A stretch of DNA of 64,000 nt from Collinsella tanakaei YIT 12063 (GTDB taxonomy: Bacteria > Actinomycetota > Coriobacteriia > Coriobacteriales > Coriobacteriaceae): contig NZ_JH126467.1 in the NCBI RefSeq assembly GCF_000225705.1, positions 495,849 through 559,848 of the forward strand, read 5' to 3'. Shown here in pieces: positions 18,620 to 27,200 of the stretch. The translations under genes were made by a program, and so were the position numbers. Under the pieces are notes generated by a model. The model searched no databases. It was not told where the DNA came from and saw only the letters and a list, made by a program, of their open reading frames with translations. The stretch's first letter is position 1. The number at the start of each line of letters is the position of its first letter.

Positions 18620-19117
18620 CTACCAGGCACCGTTCTGCGACTGGTTAGCGCTCTCATTGAGCTGCTGGCGGCAACGGGCGACGGTGGAGGTGAGGCTCTT
18701 GAGGTTCTCCTCCAGATGCGTGAACACCTGCTCTGCGTAGTCCTCGGCAGCATAGCGGGTCTCGCGCTCGTACTGTTGGGCACGATCGCGAATATCATCT
18801 GCCTGCTGCTGCGCCAAGCGGACAATCTCCTGCTCGCCGGCGATGGTGAGCGCCTGCTGCTGAGCGTCCGCGATGATGGAATCAGCCTGGGCGGTAGCAG
18901 AGGCAAGAAGCTCATCGCGCTCGCGAAGGATGCGACGGGACTTCTGCCACTCCTCCGGATAGCTCATGCGGATCTCATCAAGGATGTTGAAGAAGACCTC
19001 GGTCTCGATAATCTTCTGCTGAGCCTTGCCGAAAGGAGCCTTGGACTCCTGGATGATGCCCTCGAGCTCATCCACCAAGCTTTCGATCCTCTCGCCAGGA
19101 AGGTTCTCGCCCGGCAT
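18620..19117 (-). CDS. Conserved coiled-coil protein, DivIVA/ATP-synthase-b-like
   Basis: A 165-residue, mostly helical, charged and Gln-rich protein ('QAQQKI', 'AQQQADDIRDRAQQYERE'), with no membrane segment. Similar proteins near coaD and yceD in actinobacteria are annotated as ATPase or DivIVA-like, only because of the coiled coil. No nucleotide-binding motif is visible. Its place between coaD and yceD suggests a cell-envelope or division scaffold role, but this is inference. Function unknown. Confidence 0.75.
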   Translation of the reverse strand: MPGENLPGERIESLVDELEGIIQESKAPFGKAQQKIIETEVFFNILDEIRMSYPEEWQKSRRILRERDELLASATAQADSIIADAQQQALTIAGEQEIVRLAQQQADDIRDRAQQYERETRYAAEDYAEQVFTHLEENLKSLTSTVARCRQQLNESANQSQNGAW

Positions 19118-19176
19118 CGCAGTCTCCTTTCAACGGTTGCATATCAACAGGTAATAGTACCACATGCAGCAAGATA

Positions 19177-19671
19177 CTATACAAACCGCTCTTTCAAGGC
19201 GCGCTGAACGCAAACGGGAACGAATTCCGATACATCCCCGCCAAACGATGCGATCTGACGCACCACGGAGGAGGACAAGTACCCGTATTGGGGCGAGCTC
19301 ATCACGAATATGGACTCGAGCTCAGAATCCAGGCGGTAGTTGAGGTCTGCCTGCTGGAGCTCGTACTCAAAATCCGTCATGGCACGCAATCCCTTTACCA
19401 CCGCGCCGGCGCCAACCTGCCGGGCGAAATCAACAAGCAGGCCGCAAAACGGCTGCACGTCGACGTTGGGAATGTCGCTCAGCGCCGTGCGGGCAAGCTC
19501 CACGCGCTCGTCCAGCGTGAACACCGTGCCGACGCCGTTTTTGCCCAAGGATTCCGCCACCGCGACCGTAACGTGCGGGAACAGGCGGCTCGCTCGACGC
19601 GCTACATCGATATGGCCAAAGGTGATGGGGTCGAAGGTGCCCGGCACCAACGCATGGGTAATCTGTTGCAT
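19177..19671 (-). CDS. coaD: Phosphopantetheine adenylyltransferase
   Basis: Makes dephospho-CoA from 4'-phosphopantetheine and ATP. The ATG at 19671 follows a GAGGT site. The 164-residue protein has the nucleotidyltransferase motifs 'PGTFDPITFGHIDVA' (containing the T/HxGH site) and 'QYGYLSSSVVRQIA' near the end (ISSS/T motif, here LSSS). It follows rsmD, a conserved rsmD-coaD pairing. Confidence 0.96.
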   Translation of the reverse strand: MQQITHALVPGTFDPITFGHIDVARRASRLFPHVTVAVAESLGKNGVGTVFTLDERVELARTALSDIPNVDVQPFCGLLVDFARQVGAGAVVKGLRAMTDFEYELQQADLNYRLDSELESIFVMSSPQYGYLSSSVVRQIASFGGDVSEFVPVCVQRALKERFV

Positions 19672-19731
19672 AGTACCTCGCATGTGTGCGATCAATGGGA
19701 CAGTCAAAATGGATTGAATACGCTGACGAGT

Positions 19732-20316
19732 TTACTCGACTTCAGTCGAACGCCGAAGAAGCTGAACCGACGTGCTGCCATAGCGCTTGTCGCGCTCCTC
19801 GATAAAGCCCAAGGGGTCGAGTCCGGGCTTGGCGGAGGCGTGCTCGTAGAGTACCAACGCGTCATCGGCAAGGCTGCCCGAGGCAGCAAGGCGCTCGACG
19901 AAGGCGGAGACGTCTGCCGGGTCGAAATCATAGGGCGGGTCCAGGATCACCAGGTTGAACGGCGCACCGAAAAGACGACCGCGGGTCGACATGGCAAGCA
20001 CGTCGCCGGACGTAACGCGGTAGCGAGCGCCGGCGCACCCCATGGACTCCAGGTTTTTTCGAACCAGGCCGGCCGCCTGCCTATCGATATCGAAGAACGC
20101 CGCGAAGCAGGCGCCGCGCGACAGCATCTCCATGCCCATGGCTCCGGAACCCGCGAAGGCATCGAGCACACGTGCCGCCTCGATGCCCCCTACCAGCGCA
20201 GAATCGACCATGGACGCGCACGCCTCGCGAACGCGATCGGTCGTGGGCCGCGTGACTTCCCGTCCGCGGGGCTCGGACAGCTTCCTGCCCCTCCATTCGC
20301 CAGCGATGATTCTCAT
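19732..20316 (-). CDS. rsmD: 16S rRNA (guanine(966)-N(2))-methyltransferase RsmD
   Basis: SAM-dependent methyltransferase acting on helix 31 of 16S rRNA. The 194-residue protein has the SAM-binding 'VLDAFAGSGAMGMEMLSRGA' motif and the catalytic 'LDPPYD' motif, plus the family N-terminus 'MRIIAGEWRGRKL' and 'RPTTDRVREA'. Its start overlaps the last codons of recG by 4 bases, indicating coupling. Confidence 0.96.
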   Translation of the reverse strand: MRIIAGEWRGRKLSEPRGREVTRPTTDRVREACASMVDSALVGGIEAARVLDAFAGSGAMGMEMLSRGACFAAFFDIDRQAAGLVRKNLESMGCAGARYRVTSGDVLAMSTRGRLFGAPFNLVILDPPYDFDPADVSAFVERLAASGSLADDALVLYEHASAKPGLDPLGFIEERDKRYGSTSVQLLRRSTEVE

Positions 20317-22490
20317 CCGCCGCTAACCTCCTTAAAGATATCGCCGTAGCGATCGATGACGCGATGCCTGATGGGAAGCGTCGCCACCGAATCGAGCGAT
20401 GGCGCGTAGCGAAGCGTCTCGATGGCATCTGCATGCGCCCACTCGATAAGATCGGCGTCATCGTCCAAATCAACAAACCGCAAGCTCACGCCGCCATGCT
20501 GGCGCAAACCCAAGATCTCGCCCTCATGACGCAGCCGCAAGTCCATCTCTGCCAACGCAAATCCATCCGTCGTTGACTCAAGGGCCTCGAGGCGGTCGAT
20601 GGCAGGAGACCTACGGCCCCGCTTGCGCTTGAGGGCGCACATGACGTAGCACGAGCCCGATAGCTTACCACGTCCAACGCGGCCGCGCAGCTGGTGCAAG
20701 GTTGCCAAACCAAAGCGCTCTCCGTTCTCGATAAGCATGACCGTGGCGTTGGGAACGTCCACGCCCACCTCGACCACCGTTGTGGACACCAGGATATCTA
20801 TGTCGCCGGAGCGGAACTCGGAGATGATACGGTCTTTCTCTTTGGACGACATGCGACCGTGCAACGCCTCGACGCGCTTGCCCCTATAGGCGATGCGCAG
20901 CGCCTCGATATCCTTCTCAACCGAGCGCAACGGCGGGGCGACGACCCTGCCATCGTCATCGCGCTCGAGGGCGGGAACGTCTTCCAACTCTGAGTCGTCC
21001 TCTTTCTCCGCGACCAAGGGGCAGATCACGTATGCCTGGCGGCCTTGCTCTAATGCGTCGCGGATGGCGCCGTAGGCGATATCGCGATTCGCCTCGTCCA
21101 GCACCTTGGTGGCGACGCCGGCGCCCTCGACCGGACGATGGCGAATAATGCTGGTATCAAGATCGCCGTAAACAGACAGCGCGAGGGTGCGCGGGATGGG
21201 CGTCGCTGTCATGACCAGCAAATCTGCACCGGGACCCTTGGATCGCAAGGCATTGCGCTGACCGACGCCGAAACGATGCTGCTCATCGATAACGACGAGG
21301 CTTAGCAGCTTAAATGAAACGTCTTCGCCCAAAACGGCATGCGTGCCAAAGAGGACGTCGATGGAGCCGGAGCGCAGCCCATCCAGAATACGCGCGCGTT
21401 CCTCCTGCGTGGTCGATCCCGTGAGCAGCGCCCACGAGATTTCCGCCTGCTCGAGCAGAGGACCGCATTTTACTGCATATTGCTGGGCGAGCACGCCCGT
21501 TGGCGCCATAACGCAAGCTTGAGATGAGGAATCTGCCACGCTTGCAAGAGCGACGCTTGCCACCGCGGTCTTACCCGTGCCGACATCGCCGAGCAAAAGC
21601 CTGTTCATGACGGATCCGCCGTTGGTCATATCTTCCAGGATCTGATCGACGGCCAGCTGCTGCTCTTCGCTGAGCTTGAAGGGAAGGTGCTCGATAAGCG
21701 CGTCAACATGCGACCCAACCCGGTGCTTGAAGGGACGCACGCCAAGAAGGCCGGCGTTGCCGCGCAAGCGCAAGGCGAGCTGAAGGTAATACACCTCTTC
21801 ATACGAGAGGCGCTTGCGCGCGAGCTCTCGCTGGGGCATGGCGACGGGAAAGTGAAGCGAGCGATAGGACCGCGACAGACTCATAAGGCCGCGCTTTGCC
21901 CGAAGGCGCGCGGGAAGCGGATCGCAGAAATCGGCGACCTGCTCGAGCGCACCGGAAACGATGCGCCTCATCCAAGCCTGGCTTATACCGTCGCGAACGG
22001 GGTGCACCGGCAGCACCGTTCCGGACACCGATGCGGCGTCGAGCTTTTCAAAATGGGGCGACGCCATCTGCTTGAAGCCGTAGGAGAACTCGACCTTGCC
22101 CATAACGGCGAGGCGATCTCCGCGCGACAGCTGCTGCGAAATCCAAGGCTGCTTGAAAAACGCCACCTGCAATACGCCGGTTTGGTCAACAAGAGAGACC
22201 TCCGTTACCACCATGCGAGGCCGCGGGCGCTTCTCGGTCACGCGATCGACGGTAGCGATGACGGTGTAGACCTCGCCCAGCGGAGCCTGCTCGATGGAGT
22301 AGGCTCTGGTGAAATCCAAGTAACGGCGCGGAACGTGGAGGAGGAGGTCCTCCACGCACTCGATACCGAGCTTGCGAAGGGCCTCCTCACGAGCGCCAGA
22401 AACGTATTTGAGTCGAGAGACGTCGTCGCTAAGGGCGGCCGAGCGAGCAAGGCGCGCGGACGCGGCGGGCAGCTTAACGCCTGTCGACAT
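20313..22490 (-). CDS. recG: ATP-dependent DNA helicase RecG
   Basis: Branch-migration helicase that remodels stalled forks, Holliday junctions and R-loops. The 725 residues comprise an N-terminal wedge/OB domain and two RecA-like lobes with 'GDVGTGKT' (Walker A), 'VIDEQHRFG' (a DEQH box), 'TATPIPRTL', and C-terminal 'QLRGRVGRG' and 'RHEGEILGLRQHG' (the RecG-specific TRG-like region). It lies between the fakA-like gene and rsmD, all same-strand. Confidence 0.97.
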   Translation of the reverse strand: MSTGVKLPAASARLARSAALSDDVSRLKYVSGAREEALRKLGIECVEDLLLHVPRRYLDFTRAYSIEQAPLGEVYTVIATVDRVTEKRPRPRMVVTEVSLVDQTGVLQVAFFKQPWISQQLSRGDRLAVMGKVEFSYGFKQMASPHFEKLDAASVSGTVLPVHPVRDGISQAWMRRIVSGALEQVADFCDPLPARLRAKRGLMSLSRSYRSLHFPVAMPQRELARKRLSYEEVYYLQLALRLRGNAGLLGVRPFKHRVGSHVDALIEHLPFKLSEEQQLAVDQILEDMTNGGSVMNRLLLGDVGTGKTAVASVALASVADSSSQACVMAPTGVLAQQYAVKCGPLLEQAEISWALLTGSTTQEERARILDGLRSGSIDVLFGTHAVLGEDVSFKLLSLVVIDEQHRFGVGQRNALRSKGPGADLLVMTATPIPRTLALSVYGDLDTSIIRHRPVEGAGVATKVLDEANRDIAYGAIRDALEQGRQAYVICPLVAEKEDDSELEDVPALERDDDGRVVAPPLRSVEKDIEALRIAYRGKRVEALHGRMSSKEKDRIISEFRSGDIDILVSTTVVEVGVDVPNATVMLIENGERFGLATLHQLRGRVGRGKLSGSCYVMCALKRKRGRRSPAIDRLEALESTTDGFALAEMDLRLRHEGEILGLRQHGGVSLRFVDLDDDADLIEWAHADAIETLRYAPSLDSVATLPIRHRVIDRYGDIFKEVSGG

Positions 22491-22501
22491 GGAGTTGTCC
22501 C

Positions 22502-24184
22502 CTATTCGATAGAGAAGATGACCGGATACAGCGGCTGCTCGCCACGATGGGAATCGATCTCGAGGTCGGGCTGGGCCTCCTCGATGGCGTCGAGGATCTC
22601 CTGGAACGCATCGTCAGAAAGCTCTTCGCCGGCGAGGATGGTAAGGGAGTCGCCCTCTTCCTCGTCCATCATGCGATTGATGCAGTCGACCGTGACCTGG
22701 AGTACGTCGGAACCAACGATGTCGATGGAACCGGCGATGATACCCATAACATCACCGGAGTGGATGGGAGAGCCGTCGGAAGCGGAGCTATCGCGCACGG
22801 CGCGGGTGACCTCGCCGTCGCGGACTTCGGAGTACGCATCGCACATGGCCTCGACAACGTCGTCAACGCCCGCATCGGGCATGACGGCGAACAGCGCGGA
22901 GAACGCCTGGGGGACCGTCTTGGTGGGAACGACCACAACGCGCTTGTCCTCGCATGCGTTGGCAGCGGCCTCCGCAGCCATGCGGATGTTGCCGTTGTTA
23001 GGCAGGATGATAACGGCCTCGGCGTTGACCTTGGCGACGGCATCAAGCAGATCGGCGGTAGAGGGATTCATGGTCTGGCCACCGGAAACGACGACGTCGA
23101 CACCAAGGGACTTCAAGATCTCCGCCTCGCCGGAACCTGCCGCAACGGCGACAAATCCAAGGGGCTTAGCGGGCTCGGCGGCAGCCTCCTGATCGGCATG
23201 GATCTTAGCGGTGCGCTCGGCGACCTCCAGGTCCATGTTGTGGATGAAGACCTCGTAGACCTGGCCAAACTGGAGCATGTGCTCAAGGACAAGGTTGGGG
23301 GTGTTGGAGTGCACGTGAACCTTGTAGTCGGGATACGCACCGACCAGCAACTCGCAATCGCCCATAGAGGCGAGGAACTGCAGCGCCTTGTCCTCGTCAA
23401 AATGCTTCTCAGCCTTGAAGAGAAACTCGTTGCAGTAGCGGTACTCCGATCCCTCCCAGTCGTCATTCGCCTCGATCTTGACACGATCCAGGGCGCCGGC
23501 CTTTGCAGAATCCGCATCGGTATCGAACGTGGCGGAGAAGTCCTCGATGTTGCTCGCACGTCCCAGGGCTGCGGCGACGAAATTCTCAAGGAAGATAGCG
23601 AAGCCGAAGGCGCCGGAGTCCACCACGCCGTTCTCCTTCAGAACGGGAAGCAGATCGGGAGTGCGGGCAACGGACTGGTACGCCTCTACGACGATGGCGT
23701 CGAGAGCTTCCTCGGCGGTCATGCGCTTCCTTTCGCACTCATCGGCCTTAGTCGAGATGTCGCGAAGGACGGTGAGGATGGTGCCCTCAACCGGCTTGCG
23801 GACAGCTTGGAAAGCGACCTTGACGGCGCGGCGAAGCGCGACGGCGATATGAGCGGAAGTGGCGGGCTCGGTTGCACCAACAAGACCTTCGGCGACGCCG
23901 CGAAGGATCTGGGAGGTGATGACGCCGGAGTTGCCGCGGGCGCCCATCAGGGAACCGTGGGTGATGGCGCCAGCGATAGCCTCCATATCGGCATCGACGG
24001 GAAGGGCGGAAAGCTCCTTAACAACCGACTGGAGGGTAAGGGACATGTTGGTGCCGGTATCTCCATCGGGCACGGGGAACACGTTGAGCTTGTTGATTTC
24101 CTCTGCCTTCTCAGCAACCGCGCCGGCGGCGATGGGAAAACAGGTGCGAACGGTCTTTGCGATCATTAGATGTTGCAGCTCCAT
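22502..24184 (-). CDS. DAK2/DhaL-domain kinase, FakA (YloV) type
   Basis: Fatty-acid kinase subunit of the FakA/B family, which phosphorylates exogenous fatty acids bound to FakB so that PlsX/PlsY can use them. The 560 residues include an N-terminal DhaL domain with 'NVFPVPDGDTGTNMS' and 'HGSLMGARGNSGVI', both ATP/Mg-binding parts, then the YloV-specific central and C-terminal domains ('ILPNNGNIRMAA'). It follows a gls24/asp23 gene, as in Firmicutes (yloU-yloV), and precedes recG. A FakB (DegV) partner is not in the window. Confidence 0.93.
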   Translation of the reverse strand: MELQHLMIAKTVRTCFPIAAGAVAEKAEEINKLNVFPVPDGDTGTNMSLTLQSVVKELSALPVDADMEAIAGAITHGSLMGARGNSGVITSQILRGVAEGLVGATEPATSAHIAVALRRAVKVAFQAVRKPVEGTILTVLRDISTKADECERKRMTAEEALDAIVVEAYQSVARTPDLLPVLKENGVVDSGAFGFAIFLENFVAAALGRASNIEDFSATFDTDADSAKAGALDRVKIEANDDWEGSEYRYCNEFLFKAEKHFDEDKALQFLASMGDCELLVGAYPDYKVHVHSNTPNLVLEHMLQFGQVYEVFIHNMDLEVAERTAKIHADQEAAAEPAKPLGFVAVAAGSGEAEILKSLGVDVVVSGGQTMNPSTADLLDAVAKVNAEAVIILPNNGNIRMAAEAAANACEDKRVVVVPTKTVPQAFSALFAVMPDAGVDDVVEAMCDAYSEVRDGEVTRAVRDSSASDGSPIHSGDVMGIIAGSIDIVGSDVLQVTVDCINRMMDEEEGDSLTILAGEELSDDAFQEILDAIEEAQPDLEIDSHRGEQPLYPVIFSIE

Positions 24185-24201
24185 CTCGTGGACAACGCGT
24201 A

Positions 24202-24555
24202 CTAGGCGCGCGACTTCATAGCGTCGATGTGAATAGCGATCTTAAGCTTGGAGGGATCGATCTGGGCGATCTCCTGCAGCGTGAAGGTGACGGAGCTGGC
24301 AAGGTTCTGGCTCACGGACCTCATGTTGACACCAGCCTCGATGACCACGTGAAGATCTACGGTCAGCCCATCTTCAGCGGTGGAAACCAAAACGCCCTTG
24401 CGAAGGCGCTGGCCGGAGGACAGACGAACGCTCTCAGCGCCCTGCAGCTGCTCAGCCATGCCAACCACGCCGTAGCAGGACATGGCAGCGTAACCGGCGA
24501 TGTCGGCGATGACGTCGTTCGAGACGTTCAGGGAACCGGTAATGGTCTCAGACAT
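24202..24555 (-). CDS. Asp23/Gls24 family envelope stress protein
   Basis: A 117-residue alkaline-shock-like protein (DUF322, YloU group). The ATG at 24555 has AAGGAG 5 bases upstream. Features are 'GSLNVSNDVIADIAGYAAMSC' and the 'GVVGMAE' turn, then 'VDLHVVIEAGVNM'. Family members are membrane-peripheral and linked to cell-wall stress. It is paired with fakA, as in Bacillus yloU-yloV. The frame extends upstream into the tRNA region but that part is not coding. Confidence 0.93.
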   Translation of the reverse strand: MSETITGSLNVSNDVIADIAGYAAMSCYGVVGMAEQLQGAESVRLSSGQRLRKGVLVSTAEDGLTVDLHVVIEAGVNMRSVSQNLASSVTFTLQEIAQIDPSKLKIAIHIDAMKSRA

Positions 24556-24726
24556 GTATCTCCTTCCGCGACGCGCGGGATGTCGCGTCAGTTCATGGGA
24601 GTAATCTTTAATATGATAATACGCCTTGAGACCGCGAGACCTAAAAACAGACGCTTCACACGTTGCGCAATGTGCTGATAAGACCGTTATCTGTCTTTTG
24701 TCGCTTATCTTTTTTGAAATTCCCCC

Positions 24727-24754
24727 TTGCGCGTCCCCCAGCCATGGATATAAT
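24727..24754 (+). promoter_or_regulatory. Promoter of tRNA-Asn copy 1
   Basis: TTGCGC (24727-24732), a 16-base spacer and TATAAT (24749-24754) lie 28 bases before the tRNA. The same promoter, with only spacer changes, precedes copy 2. Confidence 0.75.
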
Positions 24755-24782
24755 AAATTTAGTTGCTTAGCCGCAACCGAAT

Positions 24783-24857
24783 TCCTCGATAGCTCAATGG
24801 TAGAGCACGCGGCTGTTAACCGCGCTGTTGTAGGTTCGAGTCCTACTCGAGGAGCCA
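24783..24857 (+). tRNA. tRNA-Asn (GTT), copy 1
   Basis: A 75-base cloverleaf. The acceptor stem TCCTCGA pairs with TCGAGGA, with discriminator G and an encoded CCA end. The D-arm is AGCTCAATGGTAGAGC, the anticodon loop CTGTTAA carries GTT, and the T-loop is GGTTCGAGTCC. It is followed by its own terminator. Confidence 0.97.
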
Positions 24858-24866
24858 GAGCTTTCA

Positions 24867-24892
24867 CCCCGTTCCTTGGAGCGGGGTTTTTT
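24867..24892 (+). terminator. Terminator of tRNA-Asn copy 1
   Basis: CCCCGTTC (24867-24874) pairs with GAGCGGGG (one G-U), 4-base loop, followed by TTTTTTG. Confidence 0.85.
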
Positions 24893-25024
24893 GTTATTTA
24901 AAGATCTTATCGGCGATGCAAGCTGGCAAACTGAAGTTTGATCGCCCTTCACTTCGATCTGCCCCGCTATTAGAGTCGGGAAAAAGCGGCGAAGCCACGT
25001 TCCAAACTTTTTTGAAATTCCCCC

Positions 25025-25052
25025 TTGCGCCTCCCCCGGTCATGAATATAAT
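25025..25052 (+). promoter_or_regulatory. Promoter of tRNA-Asn copy 2
   Basis: TTGCGC (25025-25030), 16-base spacer, TATAAT (25047-25052), identical in both boxes to the first copy. Confidence 0.75.
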
Positions 25053-25080
25053 TAACTTTGTTGCTTAGCCGCAACCGAAT

Positions 25081-25155
25081 TCCTCGATAGCTCAATGGTA
25101 GAGCACGCGGCTGTTAACCGCGCTGTTGTAGGTTCGAGTCCTACTCGAGGAGCCA
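25081..25155 (+). tRNA. tRNA-Asn (GTT), copy 2
   Basis: Identical in sequence to copy 1, exactly 298 bases downstream, with CCA encoded. Promoter, tRNA and terminator are all duplicated. Confidence 0.97.
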
Positions 25156-25164
25156 GAGCTTTCA

Positions 25165-25190
25165 CCCCGTTCCTTGGAGCGGGGTTTTTT
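25165..25190 (+). terminator. Terminator of tRNA-Asn copy 2
   Basis: Same hairpin as copy 1, followed by TTTTTT. Confidence 0.85.
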
Positions 25191-25323
25191 ATTATTTATC
25201 TAGATAGCCAACCGTTCAACCGTTTGCACGGGATCACGACCAGGTAGCGTAAACCTTCCACTTAGCTAAAAAGCAAATCGTTTCCACTCCAACGCGCCCT
25301 CAACCATCTCCCCTAAAGGGCTG

Positions 25324-25409
25324 TGCCAAATAATGCCTTAGTGCGAGAAATCCGGTGTGTCAAAAAAGGGCTTAGTGCGGAGGCTTGGTCAAATAGTGCA
25401 TTAGTGCGG
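25324..25409 (+). repeat. Three direct copies of a ~23-base repeat
   Basis: Copies at 25324-25345, 25358-25380 and 25387-25409 share the pattern tgtCAAATAATGnnTTAGTGCGG, each ending TTAGTGCG. Together with four inverted copies at 25525-25642 they form a seven-copy set in a 590-base gene-free region between a tRNA terminator and the rpoD terminator. No coding frame, promoter or known element accounts for them. Confidence 0.8.
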
Positions 25410-25524
25410 ATTGGAGAGGGTCCGAAGAGACTTCCCTATTCATCGGGCAGCATCGAACAAGCCTCCTAGCTCAGACGATGCGAACGGCCTATTCATAAGG
25501 TACCCTTGCTATATCTCGTCCTTT

Positions 25525-25642
25525 CCACACTAACGCATTATTTGTCGCGCTCGGGTCCGCACTAAGCGACTATTTGTCCCAACCTCCGCACTAAGCCGTT
25601 ATTTGTCCCAGCCCGGTTCCGCACTAAGCGATTATTTGACAC
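25525..25642 (-). repeat. Four inverted copies of the same ~23-base repeat
   Basis: Copies at 25525-25546, 25557-25580, 25586-25609 and 25619-25642 read CCGCACTAAGCnnTTATTTGNC on the plus strand, the reverse complement of the three copies at 25324-25409. Spacing is 6-12 bases. The facing clusters, about 115 bases apart, could fold into a large cruciform or RNA stem. Confidence 0.8.
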
Positions 25643-25732
25643 CCGCAGTTCGTAAAGTGATCGATGACGCCCTCTTGAGGTCGCACGGCTAGCATCCTGC
25701 AGAGAAGCGCCTTCAGATAAAGCGCCTCGATA

Positions 25733-25762
25733 CAAAAAGGACCCCGGAAAACCCGGGGTCCC
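25733..25762 (-). terminator. Intrinsic terminator of the rpoD operon
   Basis: GGACCCCGG (25739-25747) pairs with CCGGGGTCC (25753-25761); on the minus strand the stem is followed by TTTTTG. It lies 19 bases after the rpoD stop. Confidence 0.9.
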
Positions 25763-25780
25763 GAAGGGCATCAATGTGAT

Positions 25781-27112
25781 TTAGCTCTCGATATAGTCCT
25801 TGAGCTTGCTCGAACGGCTGGGATGGCGCAGTTTGGCAAGAGTCTTAGACTCGATCTGACGAATGCGCTCGCGCGTCACGCCAAATTCGCGGCCAACCTC
25901 CTCGAGAGTGCGGGGATGACCATCGACGAGGCCAAAGCGAAGCTCGATAACCTTGCGTTCGCGATCGGCAAGAGAGTCGAGAACCTGGGTGAGCTGCTCC
26001 TGAAGCATCGAGAAGCTCGCGGCCTCAGGGGGAACGACGGCCTGGGAGTCCTCGATGAAGTCACCCAGCTGAGAATCCTCTTCCTCACCAATAGGCGTCT
26101 CCAGGGAGACGGGCTCCTGTGAGATCTTCTGAATCTCGCGGACGCGATCGGCGCTCATATCCATCTCGGCACCGATCTCCTCCGGGGTTGGGTCGCGACC
26201 CAGATCCTGGAGCAGCTGGCGCTGCACGCGAACGAGCTTGTTAATCGTCTCGACCATGTGCACGGGAATACGGATGGTACGGGCCTGGTCGGCGATGGCG
26301 CGCGTAATGGCCTGGCGAATCCACCACGTAGCATAGGTGGAGAACTTAAAGCCCTTCTCGTAGTCAAACTTCTCGACCGCGCGAATAAGGCCAAGGTTGC
26401 CCTCCTGGATAAGGTCCAAGAACAGCATGCCGCGGCCAACGTAGCGCTTTGCGATGGAAACGACCAGACGCAGGTTTGCAGAGATAAGAGCCTGCTTGGC
26501 CTCAAGGCCAACCTGCTCGACGCGGGTAAGACGTCGCATCTCGGCACGAGTGAGCTCGATCTCGCCCGCATCCGCAGCCTCAAGCTTATTGGAAGCCTCA
26601 AGGCCAGCCTCGATTTTCATAGCGAGGTCAACCTCATCGGCAGCGGTCAGCAGATCGACCTTACCGATCTCCTTGAGATACATGCGAACCGGGTCGCCGG
26701 TGAGCATTACCGTGGACGCATCGATGCCGCGGGCGCGATTGCGCGAACGAGCGGTGCGAACACGGGACTTCTTCTTGGGCTTCTCCGACGCCATCTCGGC
26801 GTCCGCCATCTTGGCGACCTTGACGTCGTGATCCTCATCGCTCTCATCGTCATCCAGGCTCACATCGTCCAGATCGCTGACATCATCCGGATCGAGAGCG
26901 GCGTCTTCGTCATCGTTTGCCGTGACGATCTCAACACCGCGGTCGCGCAAGCTTCGATAGATGGAGTTCAGCTGTGCATCGGAAACGTCGACGTCCTTCA
27001 GTTCGATCTGGATGTCGTCCTCGGTAACCGAACCCTTTGTGGCTGCCTTGACAAGCAGGTTTCCTACATAGGAATCGAGCTCGCTACCGGTGCTCTCCGT
27101 CTTTTTAGGCAC
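25781..27112 (-). CDS. rpoD: Primary RNA polymerase sigma factor RpoD (SigA)
   Basis: The housekeeping sigma factor. The best start is GTG at 27112, with AAGGGAG 5 bases upstream; an ATG at 27127 is in frame but has no site. The 443-residue protein has an acidic N-terminal region 1.1, then '[11 protein letters not shown]' (1.2), '[13 protein letters not shown]' and '[19 protein letters not shown]' (2.1-2.4), region 3, and 4.2 '[19 protein letters not shown]'. An Arg/Lys-rich linker lies near residues 105-125. It follows dnaG as in many Gram-positives. Confidence 0.98.
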   Translation of the reverse strand: MPKKTESTGSELDSYVGNLLVKAATKGSVTEDDIQIELKDVDVSDAQLNSIYRSLRDRGVEIVTANDDEDAALDPDDVSDLDDVSLDDDESDEDHDVKVAKMADAEMASEKPKKKSRVRTARSRNRARGIDASTVMLTGDPVRMYLKEIGKVDLLTAADEVDLAMKIEAGLEASNKLEAADAGEIELTRAEMRRLTRVEQVGLEAKQALISANLRLVVSIAKRYVGRGMLFLDLIQEGNLGLIRAVEKFDYEKGFKFSTYATWWIRQAITRAIADQARTIRIPVHMVETINKLVRVQRQLLQDLGRDPTPEEIGAEMDMSADRVREIQKISQEPVSLETPIGEEEDSQLGDFIEDSQAVVPPEAASFSMLQEQLTQVLDSLADRERKVIELRFGLVDGHPRTLEEVGREFGVTRERIRQIESKTLAKLRHPSRSSKLKDYIES

Positions 27113-27159
27113 AGAATCTCCCTTCATAGCACATAGGACACATTACTTTAACACACTCG

Positions 27160-27186
27160 ACTATACCCAGCCAGACTCTTTGTCAA
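27160..27186 (-). promoter_or_regulatory. Candidate promoter upstream of rpoD
   Basis: On the minus strand TTGACA (complement of 27181-27186) is followed after 15 bases by TATAGT (complement of 27160-27165), in the 88-base dnaG-rpoD spacer. The boxes are strong, the spacer short. It would allow rpoD expression independent of the upstream operon. Confidence 0.5.
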
Positions 27187-27200
27187 TCCGTTGGATATTT

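Larger units (their letters stand above)
24710..25190 (+). repeat. Tandem duplication of the tRNA-Asn transcription unit
   Basis: The stretch 24710-24892 (from a run of T followed by GAAATTCCCCC, through the tRNA to the terminator) recurs at 25008-25190 with only a handful of changes upstream of the tRNA. The 115 bases between the copies hold no gene or recognisable signal. Confidence 0.85.

Noticed and set aside
22547..24169. 540-residue plus-strand ORF opposite the fakA-like gene
   Set aside because: Composition (Gly/Asp/Val rich) typical of an antisense shadow; the minus-strand frame has DhaL motifs.
25324..25642. CRISPR-like array
   Set aside because: Repeats face in both directions, spacing is only 6-12 bases and irregular, and no cas genes are near.
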